A DNA stretch of 42,203 bases from a virus, in the IMG/VR virus record IMGVR_UViG_3300021511_000016, positions 1 to 42,203 of that record. The stretch is one strand, 5' to 3'. Below, piece after piece: positions 1 through 7,473 of this stretch. Made by a program: the position numbers and the translations under genes. The notes under the pieces are model-generated. The model saw only the letters and a program-made list of their open reading frames with translations. It was not told the DNA's origin and did not search any database. How positions within the stretch are numbered: the first letter of the stretch is position 1; every line of letters starts with the position of its first letter.

Positions 1-28
1 CTTTCTTGTTCAGGTCTCTTTTCTTCAT
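1..28 (-). CDS. Partial copy of the methyltransferase N-terminus (cut by window edge)
   Basis: This is the duplicated first nine codons (MKKRDLNKK) of the SAM methyltransferase whose complete copy is at 41478-42104. It exists here only because the window ends overlap, and it is not a separate gene. Confidence 0.85.
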
Positions 29-34
29 ATATCT

Positions 35-64
35 ACTATAACAACAAATGAGCTTTCGAGTCAA
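35..64 (-). promoter_or_regulatory. Sigma70-like promoter in the terminal repeat
   Basis: On the minus strand a -35 TTGACT (59-64) is followed after 18 bp by a -10 TATAGT (35-40). The expected start of transcription falls on or next to the A of the methyltransferase ATG (26-28), so the transcript would be leaderless or almost so. The -35 lies inside the interleaved inverted repeats at 44-104. The same promoter is present in the right copy at 42111-42140. Confidence 0.6.
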
Positions 65-104
65 CGTCGCCGTAAATACTCAAAAGCTCGTTTGTGGCGA
101 CGTT
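44..104. repeat. Two interleaved inverted repeats (pseudoknot-like or alternative hairpins)
   Basis: Arm A (44-56) is complementary to A' (83-95) over 13 positions, the single exception being a T/G wobble when read as plus-strand RNA. Arm B (63-71) is perfectly complementary to B' (96-104) over 9 bp. The order A-B-A'-B' is interleaved, so the two stems either form a pseudoknot or exclude each other. On the plus strand B' is followed by seven T, giving a terminator-like end. On the minus strand the element lies between the stop of the 112-609 gene and the methyltransferase start, and it contains the -35 box. A role as a switchable terminator, protein-binding site or packaging/end-processing site is inference. 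Confidence 0.6.
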
Positions 105-111
105 AGTTTTT

Positions 112-609
112 TTAAGCAGTTGCAAACCGCAACTGATATGTCACATTTACTGACTGATTTGTTTGAAGCTGGCTTGTAGCGTATGTGTTTCCACACATTA
201 TGCTTCCCGCTTGTGTCGTTGAAACTGCAAAAACTCCCACATTTTGAATAGTTCTATTCGCAGTAATAATGTTGGAATTTAGAGTTCCTACCATCTGCAA
301 AGTCTTCGAAGACACTACAGAAGGGGTCATTGTGAACCTGCAACCAGCCGCATCATCCAACTCACCTGGAAGTGAAGTTGCCGCCGCACCTGGGGCTGTT
401 CCTGTACCAAGAGCAAAGTAAGATGCCTGACTGGAACCAGCAATAGCACCAGCAGATTCAACAATATAATGTTGAAAACCGAGGTTTGTTACAAGGTTCT
501 TAACCCAACCAGAATCACCCACTACTTTGGTTTTACCATCTTCACCATGTTCTTTAACTTTAAGACGATAAAATCCTGCTACATTTACAGCTTCTGTTGC
601 TTTACTCAT
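112..609 (-). CDS. Virion-associated protein, function unknown
   Basis: A protein of 165 aa, probably a small beta-rich virion component. The N-terminus has a pattern (DSGWVKNLVTNLGF, about residues 32-45) followed by a run of LGTGTAPG type that is seen in many phage structural proteins of unknown role; this is recognition by eye. The start at 607-609 is backed by a strong purine-rich ribosome site (AGGGGGTGATAGGAT) just upstream. It is the last gene before the terminal repeat and is preceded by its own promoter and a leader hairpin. Small tail-tip or fibre accessory protein is the best guess. Confidence 0.6.
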   Translation of the reverse strand: MSKATEAVNVAGFYRLKVKEHGEDGKTKVVGDSGWVKNLVTNLGFQHYIVESAGAIAGSSQASYFALGTGTAPGAAATSLPGELDDAAGCRFTMTPSVVSSKTLQMVGTLNSNIITANRTIQNVGVFAVSTTQAGSIMCGNTYATSQLQTNQSVNVTYQLRFATA

Positions 610-633
610 ATCCTATCACCCCCTCTCATGCAA

Positions 634-661
634 ATAAAAAAGGACGCTAATTAAAGCGCCC
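634..661 (-). terminator. Leader hairpin with U-tract upstream of the 112-609 gene
   Basis: On the minus strand a 7-bp GC-rich stem (655-661 with 642-648, loop TTAATT) is followed by six T. In form it is an intrinsic terminator, but it lies downstream of a possible promoter (679-707) and 25 bp upstream of the next ribosome site. It can therefore end transcripts of the upstream gene or act as an attenuator/5' hairpin for the next. Confidence 0.7.
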
Positions 662-678
662 CACAAGTGAGATAACTA

Positions 679-707
679 AGGTTATCAATAAATGCCTCTC
701 CTGTCAA
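679..707 (-). promoter_or_regulatory. Possible promoter upstream of a leader hairpin
   Basis: A perfect -35 TTGACA (702-707) is followed 17 bp later by a poor -10, TAACCT (679-684). An inverted repeat GATAAC-CTTA-GTTATC spans the -10 region. The placement (promoter, then hairpin, then gene) matches four better examples in this genome, which is the main reason to list it. Confidence 0.35.
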
Positions 708-708
708 A

Positions 709-1260
709 TTACTTTAGTCCTAGCCATTTGACAAAGGTGAGGAGCTTTAAGCCCACCTTTTCACCAAATGTTCCTGCTGTTGTGTGAGCTGAGGTCGCTT
801 CGTCCCAGACTGCACCAGCTATGTTGTCAAGATCTCCTTGACCTATGCTGGAAGCAGCATTGAATATCAAACCAGCGGAGTTCTGTGGAATTATCTGAGT
901 TGTCGTATTAGCCAAAATAGCGTTCTCAAGATCAAAGATATTATTATTAGAACCGGCAAGTCTTACTGAATATTGGGTATCAGGGTCAAAAAAAACCTCA
1001 TAAACATCAATATTGCTGGAATTAGTGCCATTTAATATTTCCACCTTTGGAGCATAAGTAACTCCAGCAACCGTATATTCAGCATTGTGGCTCTGCATAT
1101 CCTGAAAAACTATTCCGGTTTCTGCTGCTTCTAGTGCCTTTACGTCGTCCCAGAAAGCATCAGTATCTAGTTCATAGAGGGAGCCGCTGATTAAAGTCAA
1201 ATCAGCTTGCGGTATTTTTATTCTAAATGGTGAACTACTGTAATCAACTGTTATTGCCAT
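709..1260 (-). CDS. Virion protein of a common phage family, function unknown
   Basis: The protein has 183 aa. The N-terminal pattern IKIPQADLTLISGSLYELDT (about 14-33), then DAFWDDVKALEAAETGI and VAGVTYAPKVEILNG, is typical of a phage structural family found in many environmental phages, known only as a hypothetical protein. The C-terminal end (about 145-183) has GQGDLDNIAGAVWDEATSAHTT, a pattern often seen at the end of such proteins, and a hydrophobic tail. Its start overlaps the end of the 1244-1663 gene, which suggests coupled translation; no clear Shine-Dalgarno is visible. Confidence 0.65.
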   Translation of the reverse strand: MAITVDYSSSPFRIKIPQADLTLISGSLYELDTDAFWDDVKALEAAETGIVFQDMQSHNAEYTVAGVTYAPKVEILNGTNSSNIDVYEVFFDPDTQYSVRLAGSNNNIFDLENAILANTTTQIIPQNSAGLIFNAASSIGQGDLDNIAGAVWDEATSAHTTAGTFGEKVGLKLLTFVKWLGLK

Positions 1261-1663
1261 GTTTCTTTAAATATGCTCTAATCGCATCTCCTTTAAGACT
1301 CTGGCCATTAGCATTAGCCTTTTGTCGTTCTTTGTTTACTTTATTTAACTCTATCTGAACCATCTCATTATTCTCGTCCATAGCCTTCTTTGCCCTCTCT
1401 ACCATATCTTCTTTCTTGTCTATTAACTTGAGAAGTCCATTTCGTTCCTCTTGAATCAAATAAGCTGCGTGATTCATAGTAGAGGCCAGTTTCTCAAGAT
1501 ATTCAATTTTCTCTTTGTCGTTAAAACCTCCATATAATTTCCCCCACTTAATTTTAGGTGGCTTTTGAGAAATCAAATTACTATCAAGTTTCTTAAAGCC
1601 TTTTGCTATTAAGTCTTTTTGAAAATTGTCGTGTTTAACTTTAAGTTTTGCTTTACTATTCAT
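1244..1663 (-). CDS. Coiled-coil hypothetical protein
   Basis: This 139-aa lysine-rich protein has a long charged helix between about residues 50 and 120, with heptad-like spacing compatible with a coiled coil. No enzyme motif is visible. It overlaps both neighbours (8 bp with the adhesin gene upstream and 17 bp with the virion gene downstream), so it belongs to the late virion operon. A chaperone or assembly factor for the large adhesins is possible but unproven. Confidence 0.6.
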   Translation of the reverse strand: MNSKAKLKVKHDNFQKDLIAKGFKKLDSNLISQKPPKIKWGKLYGGFNDKEKIEYLEKLASTMNHAAYLIQEERNGLLKLIDKKEDMVERAKKAMDENNEMVQIELNKVNKERQKANANGQSLKGDAIRAYLKKHGNNS

Positions 1664-3536
1664 CTATAATTAACTGTACACTAACTTCCCTTCCATTGGC
1701 ACTATCAACCGTTATATCTAAAGGAAATGTCTTATATCTGGGAGAAGACGAGGACTTTCTTACATAACCAACAAGATTCTGGTCTGAACCGTAGGTTCTT
1801 GAGGTAGTAATATCTCCCCCAGAATCGGTTAATCCGTATATGGTGGCTCCTGTTACCTTAATTGTTCCTGTATAACTTGTAGAGCCAGAATCAGTAGTTG
1901 TGTAGCTATACTTGTTATCTGGGTCTACTCCATCTAAGGTTATCTGATGCGCCCCCCAATTATCCTCAACTTTATCAGTAATACCTTGTATATTTATATA
2001 TTCATTGTCTTTTAATCCATGTCCTGTGTGAGACACTGTAGCTGTTGTTCCTGACCTGGTAATAGAAGTAACCGTTTCTTCAAAAGGCAAATCTCCTGTA
2101 GCATCTTTGGCTTCCAAAAACACTCTGGCATTTTCAAGGTCATCTCCATTGTGGTCGTTTACATGAACTAGGGTTGCTACGGGATCTATAGACAAAGTAA
2201 CTGTTATTCCTGCTGCATCATCTACGCTGAAATTGCTTGTTGTAGCTGCTGCACCATCTACCGTACAATTTTCCAAAGACAGAGTAAGAGAGCCGCTTGT
2301 AGCTAAAAATCTAACTGTGGAATCATTTGCGTCATCTGTACTCCCAAACCCTGAGAAAGCTACGTTTCTCAGTGTCAAGCTGGAAGTAACACTGGTACCA
2401 AAATCTATGGCGTGGTGAGAGTTTGAACCCATCGAAAAAGTCGTACCATCAAGGTAAGTGTCTGTGTAAGCAGCATCTACATAAGCTGCACCAGTATCAG
2501 CGGCCACAGCTGACTCCAAAAAGTTAGACCCCTGCATATCACCCGTTGTAGTTACCTGTCCACAATTAAGAAAGGTACAAGTATCAATTGTTGCATTGGA
2601 ATCGAAAGAAAATGTACCCATATCAACAAACTGGCAAGTTGTCCAGGTCATTGTTGGATTATCGTTTGTAACCCACCTACCCTTACTTGTTGTTCCAAGA
2701 GCTTTTACAACTAAATTAGTAAAAGTAATTACCGAAGAAGCGTGATTACACTCCCAAGTGTGAAAATTAGAGGTAACGTGGTCATGGTCACGAAGGAAGA
2801 TAACCTTACTCTCATCATTAAATTCTACAGCGTTCGTAGAAGTGCCAAACTGTATAAGTCCAGAGTTTTCAAAAGCTCCTCCTGGCTCTTTTTGAACCAT
2901 TAATCCCCACCTGTTCGTAGCAGTTTCCAGATTGGTCATAATTCCATCAAATGTAGCTTCTGGGTCAGCACCAGTTCCGTATTCAATTACAATATCGTGT
3001 CTACCTTCACGAACTGTATCCAAAGAAATCGTTTCACCTTTACTTGGAGAACCCGCTGCTGTAGCGTCTGCCATTACACCAAAGGTTCGTTCTACCCCTG
3101 CTGTTGGGGAACCTGTAGTATTGTCCCCAGCAGTATCCTCATTTACACAAGCAAACAACCACCCTCCGAAAGGCACAGTGTCCGAACCGAAAACCTCATA
3201 ATGTTCATAAGCATTTGTAGCAGAACCAATAAGAACCTCTAACCCTTGTCCTGCTTTGGTATCTAGTGAAGGAATTGAGGTAAATGTTATCCAAAAAGAA
3301 TAAGCACCATCTGTTCCTGAACCACCTTGATCTGAACCGGTATCATAAATCATACCCTTCTGGTCTTGTCCGAAAGCGTCTTTAGTCATACTTTGAGTAT
3401 CTTCTATAAAAAGCTCGGTAGAACCAGGATTTAAAGCTGCGCCACCACCACCCAAAGCTGACCAATTGCTTGATGAAGCTGTCTGCGTATCATCTACTAT
3501 ATCTACTAAATTTGTTGTATACGTTGCTGTTGCCAT
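1656..3536 (-). CDS. Large virion adhesin with beta-helix-like middle
   Basis: A protein of 626 aa. Residues 1-250 look like a beta-sandwich (long threonine/serine-rich strands, with FWITFTSIPSLDT and GWLFACVNEDT). Residues about 260-430 carry repeated short strands of the type LTLRNVAFSGFG and SLTLSLENCTVDG, the pattern of a right-handed parallel beta-helix. The end (about 450-626) resembles a carboxypeptidase-regulatory-like or Ig-like fold, found at tips of virion proteins. A ribosome site AGAAGGA stands 5 nt before the start. A host-surface-binding fibre or spike is the likely role. Confidence 0.6.
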   Translation of the reverse strand: MATATYTTNLVDIVDDTQTASSSNWSALGGGGAALNPGSTELFIEDTQSMTKDAFGQDQKGMIYDTGSDQGGSGTDGAYSFWITFTSIPSLDTKAGQGLEVLIGSATNAYEHYEVFGSDTVPFGGWLFACVNEDTAGDNTTGSPTAGVERTFGVMADATAAGSPSKGETISLDTVREGRHDIVIEYGTGADPEATFDGIMTNLETATNRWGLMVQKEPGGAFENSGLIQFGTSTNAVEFNDESKVIFLRDHDHVTSNFHTWECNHASSVITFTNLVVKALGTTSKGRWVTNDNPTMTWTTCQFVDMGTFSFDSNATIDTCTFLNCGQVTTTGDMQGSNFLESAVAADTGAAYVDAAYTDTYLDGTTFSMGSNSHHAIDFGTSVTSSLTLRNVAFSGFGSTDDANDSTVRFLATSGSLTLSLENCTVDGAAATTSNFSVDDAAGITVTLSIDPVATLVHVNDHNGDDLENARVFLEAKDATGDLPFEETVTSITRSGTTATVSHTGHGLKDNEYINIQGITDKVEDNWGAHQITLDGVDPDNKYSYTTTDSGSTSYTGTIKVTGATIYGLTDSGGDITTSRTYGSDQNLVGYVRKSSSSPRYKTFPLDITVDSANGREVSVQLIIDE

Positions 3537-3537
3537 A

Positions 3538-3717
3538 TTATCCTTCTGGAATTGCGTCTATTTCTTCTTGTGTCAAATCTTCATATTCTCCTTCTGGTCC
3601 TTCTTCTGTTAATTTAGTTTTGTGACATGGACATATAACTATCTGTGGTACCACGTCTTGATCACGAAACCACATAATATTTTCACACTCTGAACACTTT
3701 GTATATGCCCTTGCCAT
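3538..3717 (-). CDS. Small zinc-ribbon-like protein
   Basis: This 59-aa protein, too short for many gene finders, starts MARAYTKCSEC and has a CxxC pair (C8, C11) and a second cluster CPCH (C29, C31, H32), enough to bind one zinc ion. The C-terminus is strongly acidic (about 37-59). It is squeezed between two large virion genes and its stop overlaps the ribosome-site region of the 1656-3536 gene, whose SD lies in its last codons. A small virion-assembly or regulatory factor is a guess. Confidence 0.6.
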   Translation of the reverse strand: MARAYTKCSECENIMWFRDQDVVPQIVICPCHKTKLTEEGPEGEYEDLTQEEIDAIPEG

Positions 3718-3759
3718 ATTGTTATTTTATCAAGCCGCTACTGAAGGCGCTATGAAGCT

Positions 3760-6288
3760 CTAGTAATCGTCAGTGCGCACAGCGGCTACAGTTTGAGCTG
3801 TTGATTTGAATTGTGCCGAATCCGACTCAAATGTTTTAATTGGTGTGCCTCCACCATCTCTTACTCGTACAAATAAATCTCTATCCGTTGTATCATGGAC
3901 ACCAGTGAAGGTTTCACTTCCTGCATCTGCCAACACATCAATAAATGCCATAAAAGCATTATTATCTACTGAAGCGTTATCCGAAGAAAAGCTCCAAGGA
4001 GCGCCAGCAGTATCAAATGTAAAGGTGTTTGTACCATTATGTGATTCGTAATCTACCCTTCTGTAAATACCAGAGTCTAGTTGTATTCTCAAAGACGAAT
4101 TTTCTGCCGCCAAACCAGAATCGGGCCAATTAATCTCTGTTGCTACAAAAGGAACTGTGTCTGTTCCTGTCTTAACAACAAGTACCGTTTCTGTTCCACC
4201 AGTAAGAGCTGTAGCAACTAACCACTGTCCTCTATCTAGCGATGTTCCATTTCGTGGACCAACTAGCACCCTGTCCTGTCCACTTATTAAACCTGAAACT
4301 GTGAACAATACGTTGTTAGGTGGTGTTCTGTCTGTATTTGAAAGGTCAAAGAACTTATCGTTTTCACCGACATCATCTTTATCAAAACCAATACCATAAG
4401 TTCCTATGATGTTTGAACCCGTAGATGTTCCAATAAACTCAGGATTAAGAGTTCGTGTAGTAATTGTGGAAGCGGCAGTAACATAGTCTGTTAAAGCATC
4501 AGTTCCCAACCCCGCTGTAGATCTAACCTCATTATTATCAACTGGATTTACACCTGAAATAACTTGGATATAAAGCTCTCCAGTTCCTGTATTATCATCT
4601 ATGGCAAGAGCATATCCGGAACCACCTGAATACTCCTCATCAGCTACAACTGTAATATTTGCATCAGCACCTGAAGTAACACCATAAATATCGTCTGTTG
4701 AAGCGATAACTGCTGCTGAAGGATTTTCCAGTGCAACAATCATGTCTGTTCCGTCATCAAAGAGAACTTGCCCTCCCGACTTTGGACTTGAGGTTGTTCC
4801 ATCAGCGTATATTGCAACATATTCACCTTCTCTGAAAGAGCCAGTTAGTCCGTTGTAAGTTATCCTTGTTCCCCAGATAAGAAGTTCGTCATTAGTTGCT
4901 TCTGTTTCAACTACTCCTGTTCCTGCTTCTGCATCATAAGCTACCTCTACATTAATGCCCTGGAAAACCTCTCCTGGTACACCGTGAATAACTGGAGATG
5001 ATTTGATTTCATGTCCAAAGTCTATTGTGCTAGAGCCTGTCCAAGAGGCGCCTGAAGAAGTTGCACCATCTTGACCTGAATCTTGGCTTGAACCATATTC
5101 AACCTCAAGATAGTTGGTTGCAGAACCGTCATCGTGTCTTAGTGCAATAAAGTATTGAGTAGAAGCGGTGAGTCTTAGCCCGTCAATTTGGTCTGCACCA
5201 GTAGCAGGATTGAATCTGTTGAATCTAAAGATAGTTTCCTCATAAGAGCTTGTAAAAGCTGATACAATAACATCTTCACTTCTAGCTAATACTGCACCAG
5301 TTGGAGCATCAGGGTTTCCTGTATCAGAAGCGTACAACTCTGCGTACACTGATCCTGTTAGTCCGGTTGTATCCTCTGCACCAATCTTGATTTGCCATCT
5401 TGATTCAGTTAGTAATTCAAGAGTTGCGTTGGAAGTAAACTGCATAGCAACACCATCGTTGGTTCCATTGTCTAATGTCTGATCTGAACCTGTTGGTGTT
5501 CCAGAAGTAATATAAGTTTGATGTGATCTTTGAGTAATCCACTTGGCTCTCTCGTAGACATCATTAACCTCAAGTGCTGCTTTGGTCCATTGTGAATAGT
5601 ATTCATTGACTCCTGCACCAGTACCATTTCCGTCAATATCAATTTGCTGGTATCCTTCTGTGTTAGTAATAGTTGTGTAACCTTCAAGAGTGCTATCTGT
5701 TTTCTCGTTGAATATATCAGCACCATTTGAAATAGCTGCAACGGAGTTTCCAGTTCCAAGAGTAACAGGGAATCTTCTGTATTGATCTCCAAGCTCTCTT
5801 GCCAATACAGTAATTCTTTGACCATCAATATCTGCTCCACCCTCCCTAGATTTAACAAGATGTCGTGAGAACACAAGTGAAGGTGAGGCTTCTGCATTAA
5901 TTCCAGTTCCCCAGAAAGCAGGTAAAACCTTACCACCCTGAAGGATCATGTACTCAGTTCCTGATTCAACTGGCCCTATGACTGCCAAGCCTGAATAGAT
6001 ATCATCTCCACCATTTTGAGTGACTGAACCATCATAAAGGTGGGTTGCGAAGGTGTCGTCAATATTAAATGGAGAATTGAGGGTAACTATCTGGTCCGTA
6101 GAACGATCAAATGGGGTTTCCACAGTAATGTCCAAGAGGTCATCACCAGCTGCTTGATCATCGTCCTGTTTATCCATCAACCATTGAATAAACTCCAAGA
6201 CAGTGTGTCTATTGGTTTCTTTCGCACCTTCCCAGCGGATATCTCCTGCTGCGTTGATTGATATGTCTGCGTCTGCTATTGCTGCCAT
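3760..6288 (-). CDS. Large virion structural protein, function unknown
   Basis: This 842-aa protein is rich in T, S, G and D with no transmembrane segment or signal peptide, as expected for a beta-structured virion protein. The N-terminal section (1-260) has a distinct pattern, DIRWEGAKETNRHTVLEFIQWLMDK style, found in large structural proteins of environmental podoviruses. The middle (about 265-440) resembles a jelly-roll module (WQIKIGAEDTTG, LTASTQYFIALRHDDGS). The C-terminal third is again strand-rich. It may be a tail spike or capsid-attached fibre. There is no clear Shine-Dalgarno at the start. Confidence 0.6.
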   Translation of the reverse strand: MAAIADADISINAAGDIRWEGAKETNRHTVLEFIQWLMDKQDDDQAAGDDLLDITVETPFDRSTDQIVTLNSPFNIDDTFATHLYDGSVTQNGGDDIYSGLAVIGPVESGTEYMILQGGKVLPAFWGTGINAEASPSLVFSRHLVKSREGGADIDGQRITVLARELGDQYRRFPVTLGTGNSVAAISNGADIFNEKTDSTLEGYTTITNTEGYQQIDIDGNGTGAGVNEYYSQWTKAALEVNDVYERAKWITQRSHQTYITSGTPTGSDQTLDNGTNDGVAMQFTSNATLELLTESRWQIKIGAEDTTGLTGSVYAELYASDTGNPDAPTGAVLARSEDVIVSAFTSSYEETIFRFNRFNPATGADQIDGLRLTASTQYFIALRHDDGSATNYLEVEYGSSQDSGQDGATSSGASWTGSSTIDFGHEIKSSPVIHGVPGEVFQGINVEVAYDAEAGTGVVETEATNDELLIWGTRITYNGLTGSFREGEYVAIYADGTTSSPKSGGQVLFDDGTDMIVALENPSAAVIASTDDIYGVTSGADANITVVADEEYSGGSGYALAIDDNTGTGELYIQVISGVNPVDNNEVRSTAGLGTDALTDYVTAASTITTRTLNPEFIGTSTGSNIIGTYGIGFDKDDVGENDKFFDLSNTDRTPPNNVLFTVSGLISGQDRVLVGPRNGTSLDRGQWLVATALTGGTETVLVVKTGTDTVPFVATEINWPDSGLAAENSSLRIQLDSGIYRRVDYESHNGTNTFTFDTAGAPWSFSSDNASVDNNAFMAFIDVLADAGSETFTGVHDTTDRDLFVRVRDGGGTPIKTFESDSAQFKSTAQTVAAVRTDDY

Positions 6289-6291
6289 GTT

Positions 6292-6477
6292 TTATGCGTA
6301 ATTAGCTTTTACTTTCTTTTCTTTTTTGTCTTGTTGAAATACTAAGGTCACTTTACCAGCTTTGGATTTTTTGAATCTTCCCCAATTAGTATAAATGGCC
6401 TTATCCTTACTTTTATACTGTTTAGTCAGTTCAACTTTCAGTACTTTCTGTTTTGCTTTTGATTTCTTCTTTGCCAT
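6292..6477 (-). CDS. Small lysine-rich protein
   Basis: The protein is 61 aa long and starts MAKKKSKAKQ (an upstream in-frame extension is rejected because it runs through the preceding gene). Almost one third of residues are lysine, with few acidic residues. It could bind DNA or an acidic partner such as the neighbouring acidic virion proteins. Its start lies just past the stop of the 6479-6874 gene. No known family is recognised. Confidence 0.55.
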   Translation of the reverse strand: MAKKKSKAKQKVLKVELTKQYKSKDKAIYTNWGRFKKSKAGKVTLVFQQDKKEKKVKANYA

Positions 6478-6478
6478 T

Positions 6479-6874
6479 TTAAAATGCGTCGTTGTAATCG
6501 CCGTAAGTAAGTCCTGCTCTATTCGTCCAAGCGTCTGAGTAACTTGTAACTGCACCGTTATTCGCTACAGTTGCGTGTTGTACTGTAAGATCAGAGCTTT
6601 CGTCTACCTCTTGAACGTACCAAGCACCTGACATTGATTCCTTACCTACATATGTTAAAGTTGCTGATGCTTCTTCTAAATCGTTAGTTGAAAAACCGGC
6701 TGCTGCCTCAGATGTAACTAACTCTCCATCTGCGTTTACTTTTAGTCTCACCTTTTGAGTGCCGTTTGAGTCCCACCCATAGAGTAGAACTCGCTTTGTA
6801 GGAGGAGCCGAACTATCTTCGTGTTCCTCTTTCGCAACCTCCGGAAAATACTTTATTGTTTTATTTGTTGCCAT
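6479..6874 (-). CDS. Virion-associated protein of a common phage family
   Basis: A protein of 131 aa. The pattern RVLLYGWDSNGTQKVRLKVN (about 28-47), then DLEEASATLTYVGKE and SGAWYVQEVDESS, is a family often seen in environmental phage structural operons, of unknown exact role. The true start is the ATG at 6872-6874; the longer reading frame runs into the U-tract of the leader hairpin. Eight T directly precede the ATG, and the only SD-like bases (AAAGGG) are inside the hairpin. Confidence 0.65.
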   Translation of the reverse strand: MATNKTIKYFPEVAKEEHEDSSAPPTKRVLLYGWDSNGTQKVRLKVNADGELVTSEAAAGFSTNDLEEASATLTYVGKESMSGAWYVQEVDESSDLTVQHATVANNGAVTSYSDAWTNRAGLTYGDYNDAF

Positions 6875-6898
6875 AAAAAAAAGCAACCCTTTGGTTGC
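6875..6898 (-). terminator. Leader hairpin with U-tract abutting a start codon
   Basis: On the minus strand a 6-bp stem (6893-6898 with 6883-6888) and eight T (6875-6882) run straight into the ATG at 6872-6874. Placed downstream of the promoter at 6923-6951, it forms most of the leader of the next gene. Confidence 0.75.
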
Positions 6899-6919
6899 CC
6901 CCCATGTGAGTAACTGTAT

Positions 6920-7099
6920 TTAAGCATACTTTGTTTTATTTTTCAAGTCAAGTATGATTTTTTCAATCGCTTTGTCCACTTTTTGAGATGTTTTGCTCCT
7001 TTTTGACACACCCATGTAGGATTTGAGTAATTTTTTAAACGTCTTTGGTTTGATTTCAACAAACACGTCCTCGTCGTTGTAAATTATTGCTATTCTCAT
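6920..7099 (-). CDS. Small basic protein, function unknown
   Basis: This 59-aa protein starts MRIAIIYNDEDVFVEI and continues as a lysine-rich helix (about 18-57). Its ATG overlaps the stop of the upstream gene in the form ATGA (7096-7099), which points to coupled translation and supports it as a real gene despite its size. The end of the gene contains the late promoter for the next unit. No family is recognised. Confidence 0.6.
   Translation of the reverse strand: MRIAIIYNDEDVFVEIKPKTFKKLLKSYMGVSKRSKTSQKVDKAIEKIILDLKNKTKYA
6923..6951 (-). promoter_or_regulatory. Late promoter (TTGACT-17-TATGCT)
   Basis: The -35 TTGACT (6946-6951) and -10 TATGCT (6923-6928) are separated by 17 bp, overlapping the end of the 6920-7099 gene. 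A start near 6916 gives a leader of about 42 nt that contains the hairpin at 6883-6898. The bases after the -10 include TTACTCAC, shared with the region downstream of the capsid gene. Confidence 0.5.
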
Positions 7100-7473
7100 T
7101 GTTCCATAGCTCTTGCTTTTGCTTCTAATATCTCAGCTTGGCTTCTAATTTTCACATATCTATACATGTTATCTATATCAGAGTCTCCAATATTGGGAAA
7201 GCCAAGTCTGTACTTTATATTTTTCAAAACATTAACAACTTGCAACTCGTCTCCACCCCCTGTTTGTCCTGCCGCCCAATTATAAATAGTGGACAACTTC
7301 TCCCGCAATTCGGAATTTATCTTAACTGGAGGTACTTTAAAAAATGCTGACATCAAATCTAATCCTAATTCCGATTCGTCTGGTTTTTCAGCAGATTTAG
7401 GAATCTCAGGATTTGGATCGTGCTTTACTCTTACTTTTATTCCCGCTCCTTTTAGCGGAGATGATTTGTCCAT
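7096..7473 (-). CDS. Hypothetical protein
   Basis: The protein has 125 aa from the ATG at 7471-7473 (MDKSSPLKGAGIKVRV); a longer reading from a GTG at 7495-7497 is possible. It overlaps the end of the glycosyltransferase gene by 68 bp in another frame. It has an N-terminal basic stretch, a proline-rich linker (about 20-40) and a helical second half ending ILEAKARAMEQ. It is not recognised. It follows the decoration cassette and precedes virion genes, so it could belong to either. Confidence 0.55.
   Translation of the reverse strand: MDKSSPLKGAGIKVRVKHDPNPEIPKSAEKPDESELGLDLMSAFFKVPPVKINSELREKLSTIYNWAAGQTGGGDELQVVNVLKNIKYRLGFPNIGDSDIDNMYRYVKIRSQAEILEAKARAMEQ

Larger units (their letters stand above)
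1..126. repeat. Terminal direct repeat, left copy
   Basis: Bases 1-126 are identical to 42077-42202; only the final base of the window (42203, a) differs from its partner (127, c). This means either the sequence is a closed circle written with an overlap of about 126 bp, or the virion DNA has short direct terminal repeats. An overlap near 127 bp is also what a k=127 assembler leaves on a circular contig. The repeat holds the start of the methyltransferase gene, its promoter and a set of interleaved inverted repeats. Confidence 0.9.

Noticed and set aside
5472-5936. 154-codon minus-strand frame inside the 842-aa virion gene
   Set aside because: It lies wholly inside a better-supported gene in another frame, with leucine-rich shadow composition.
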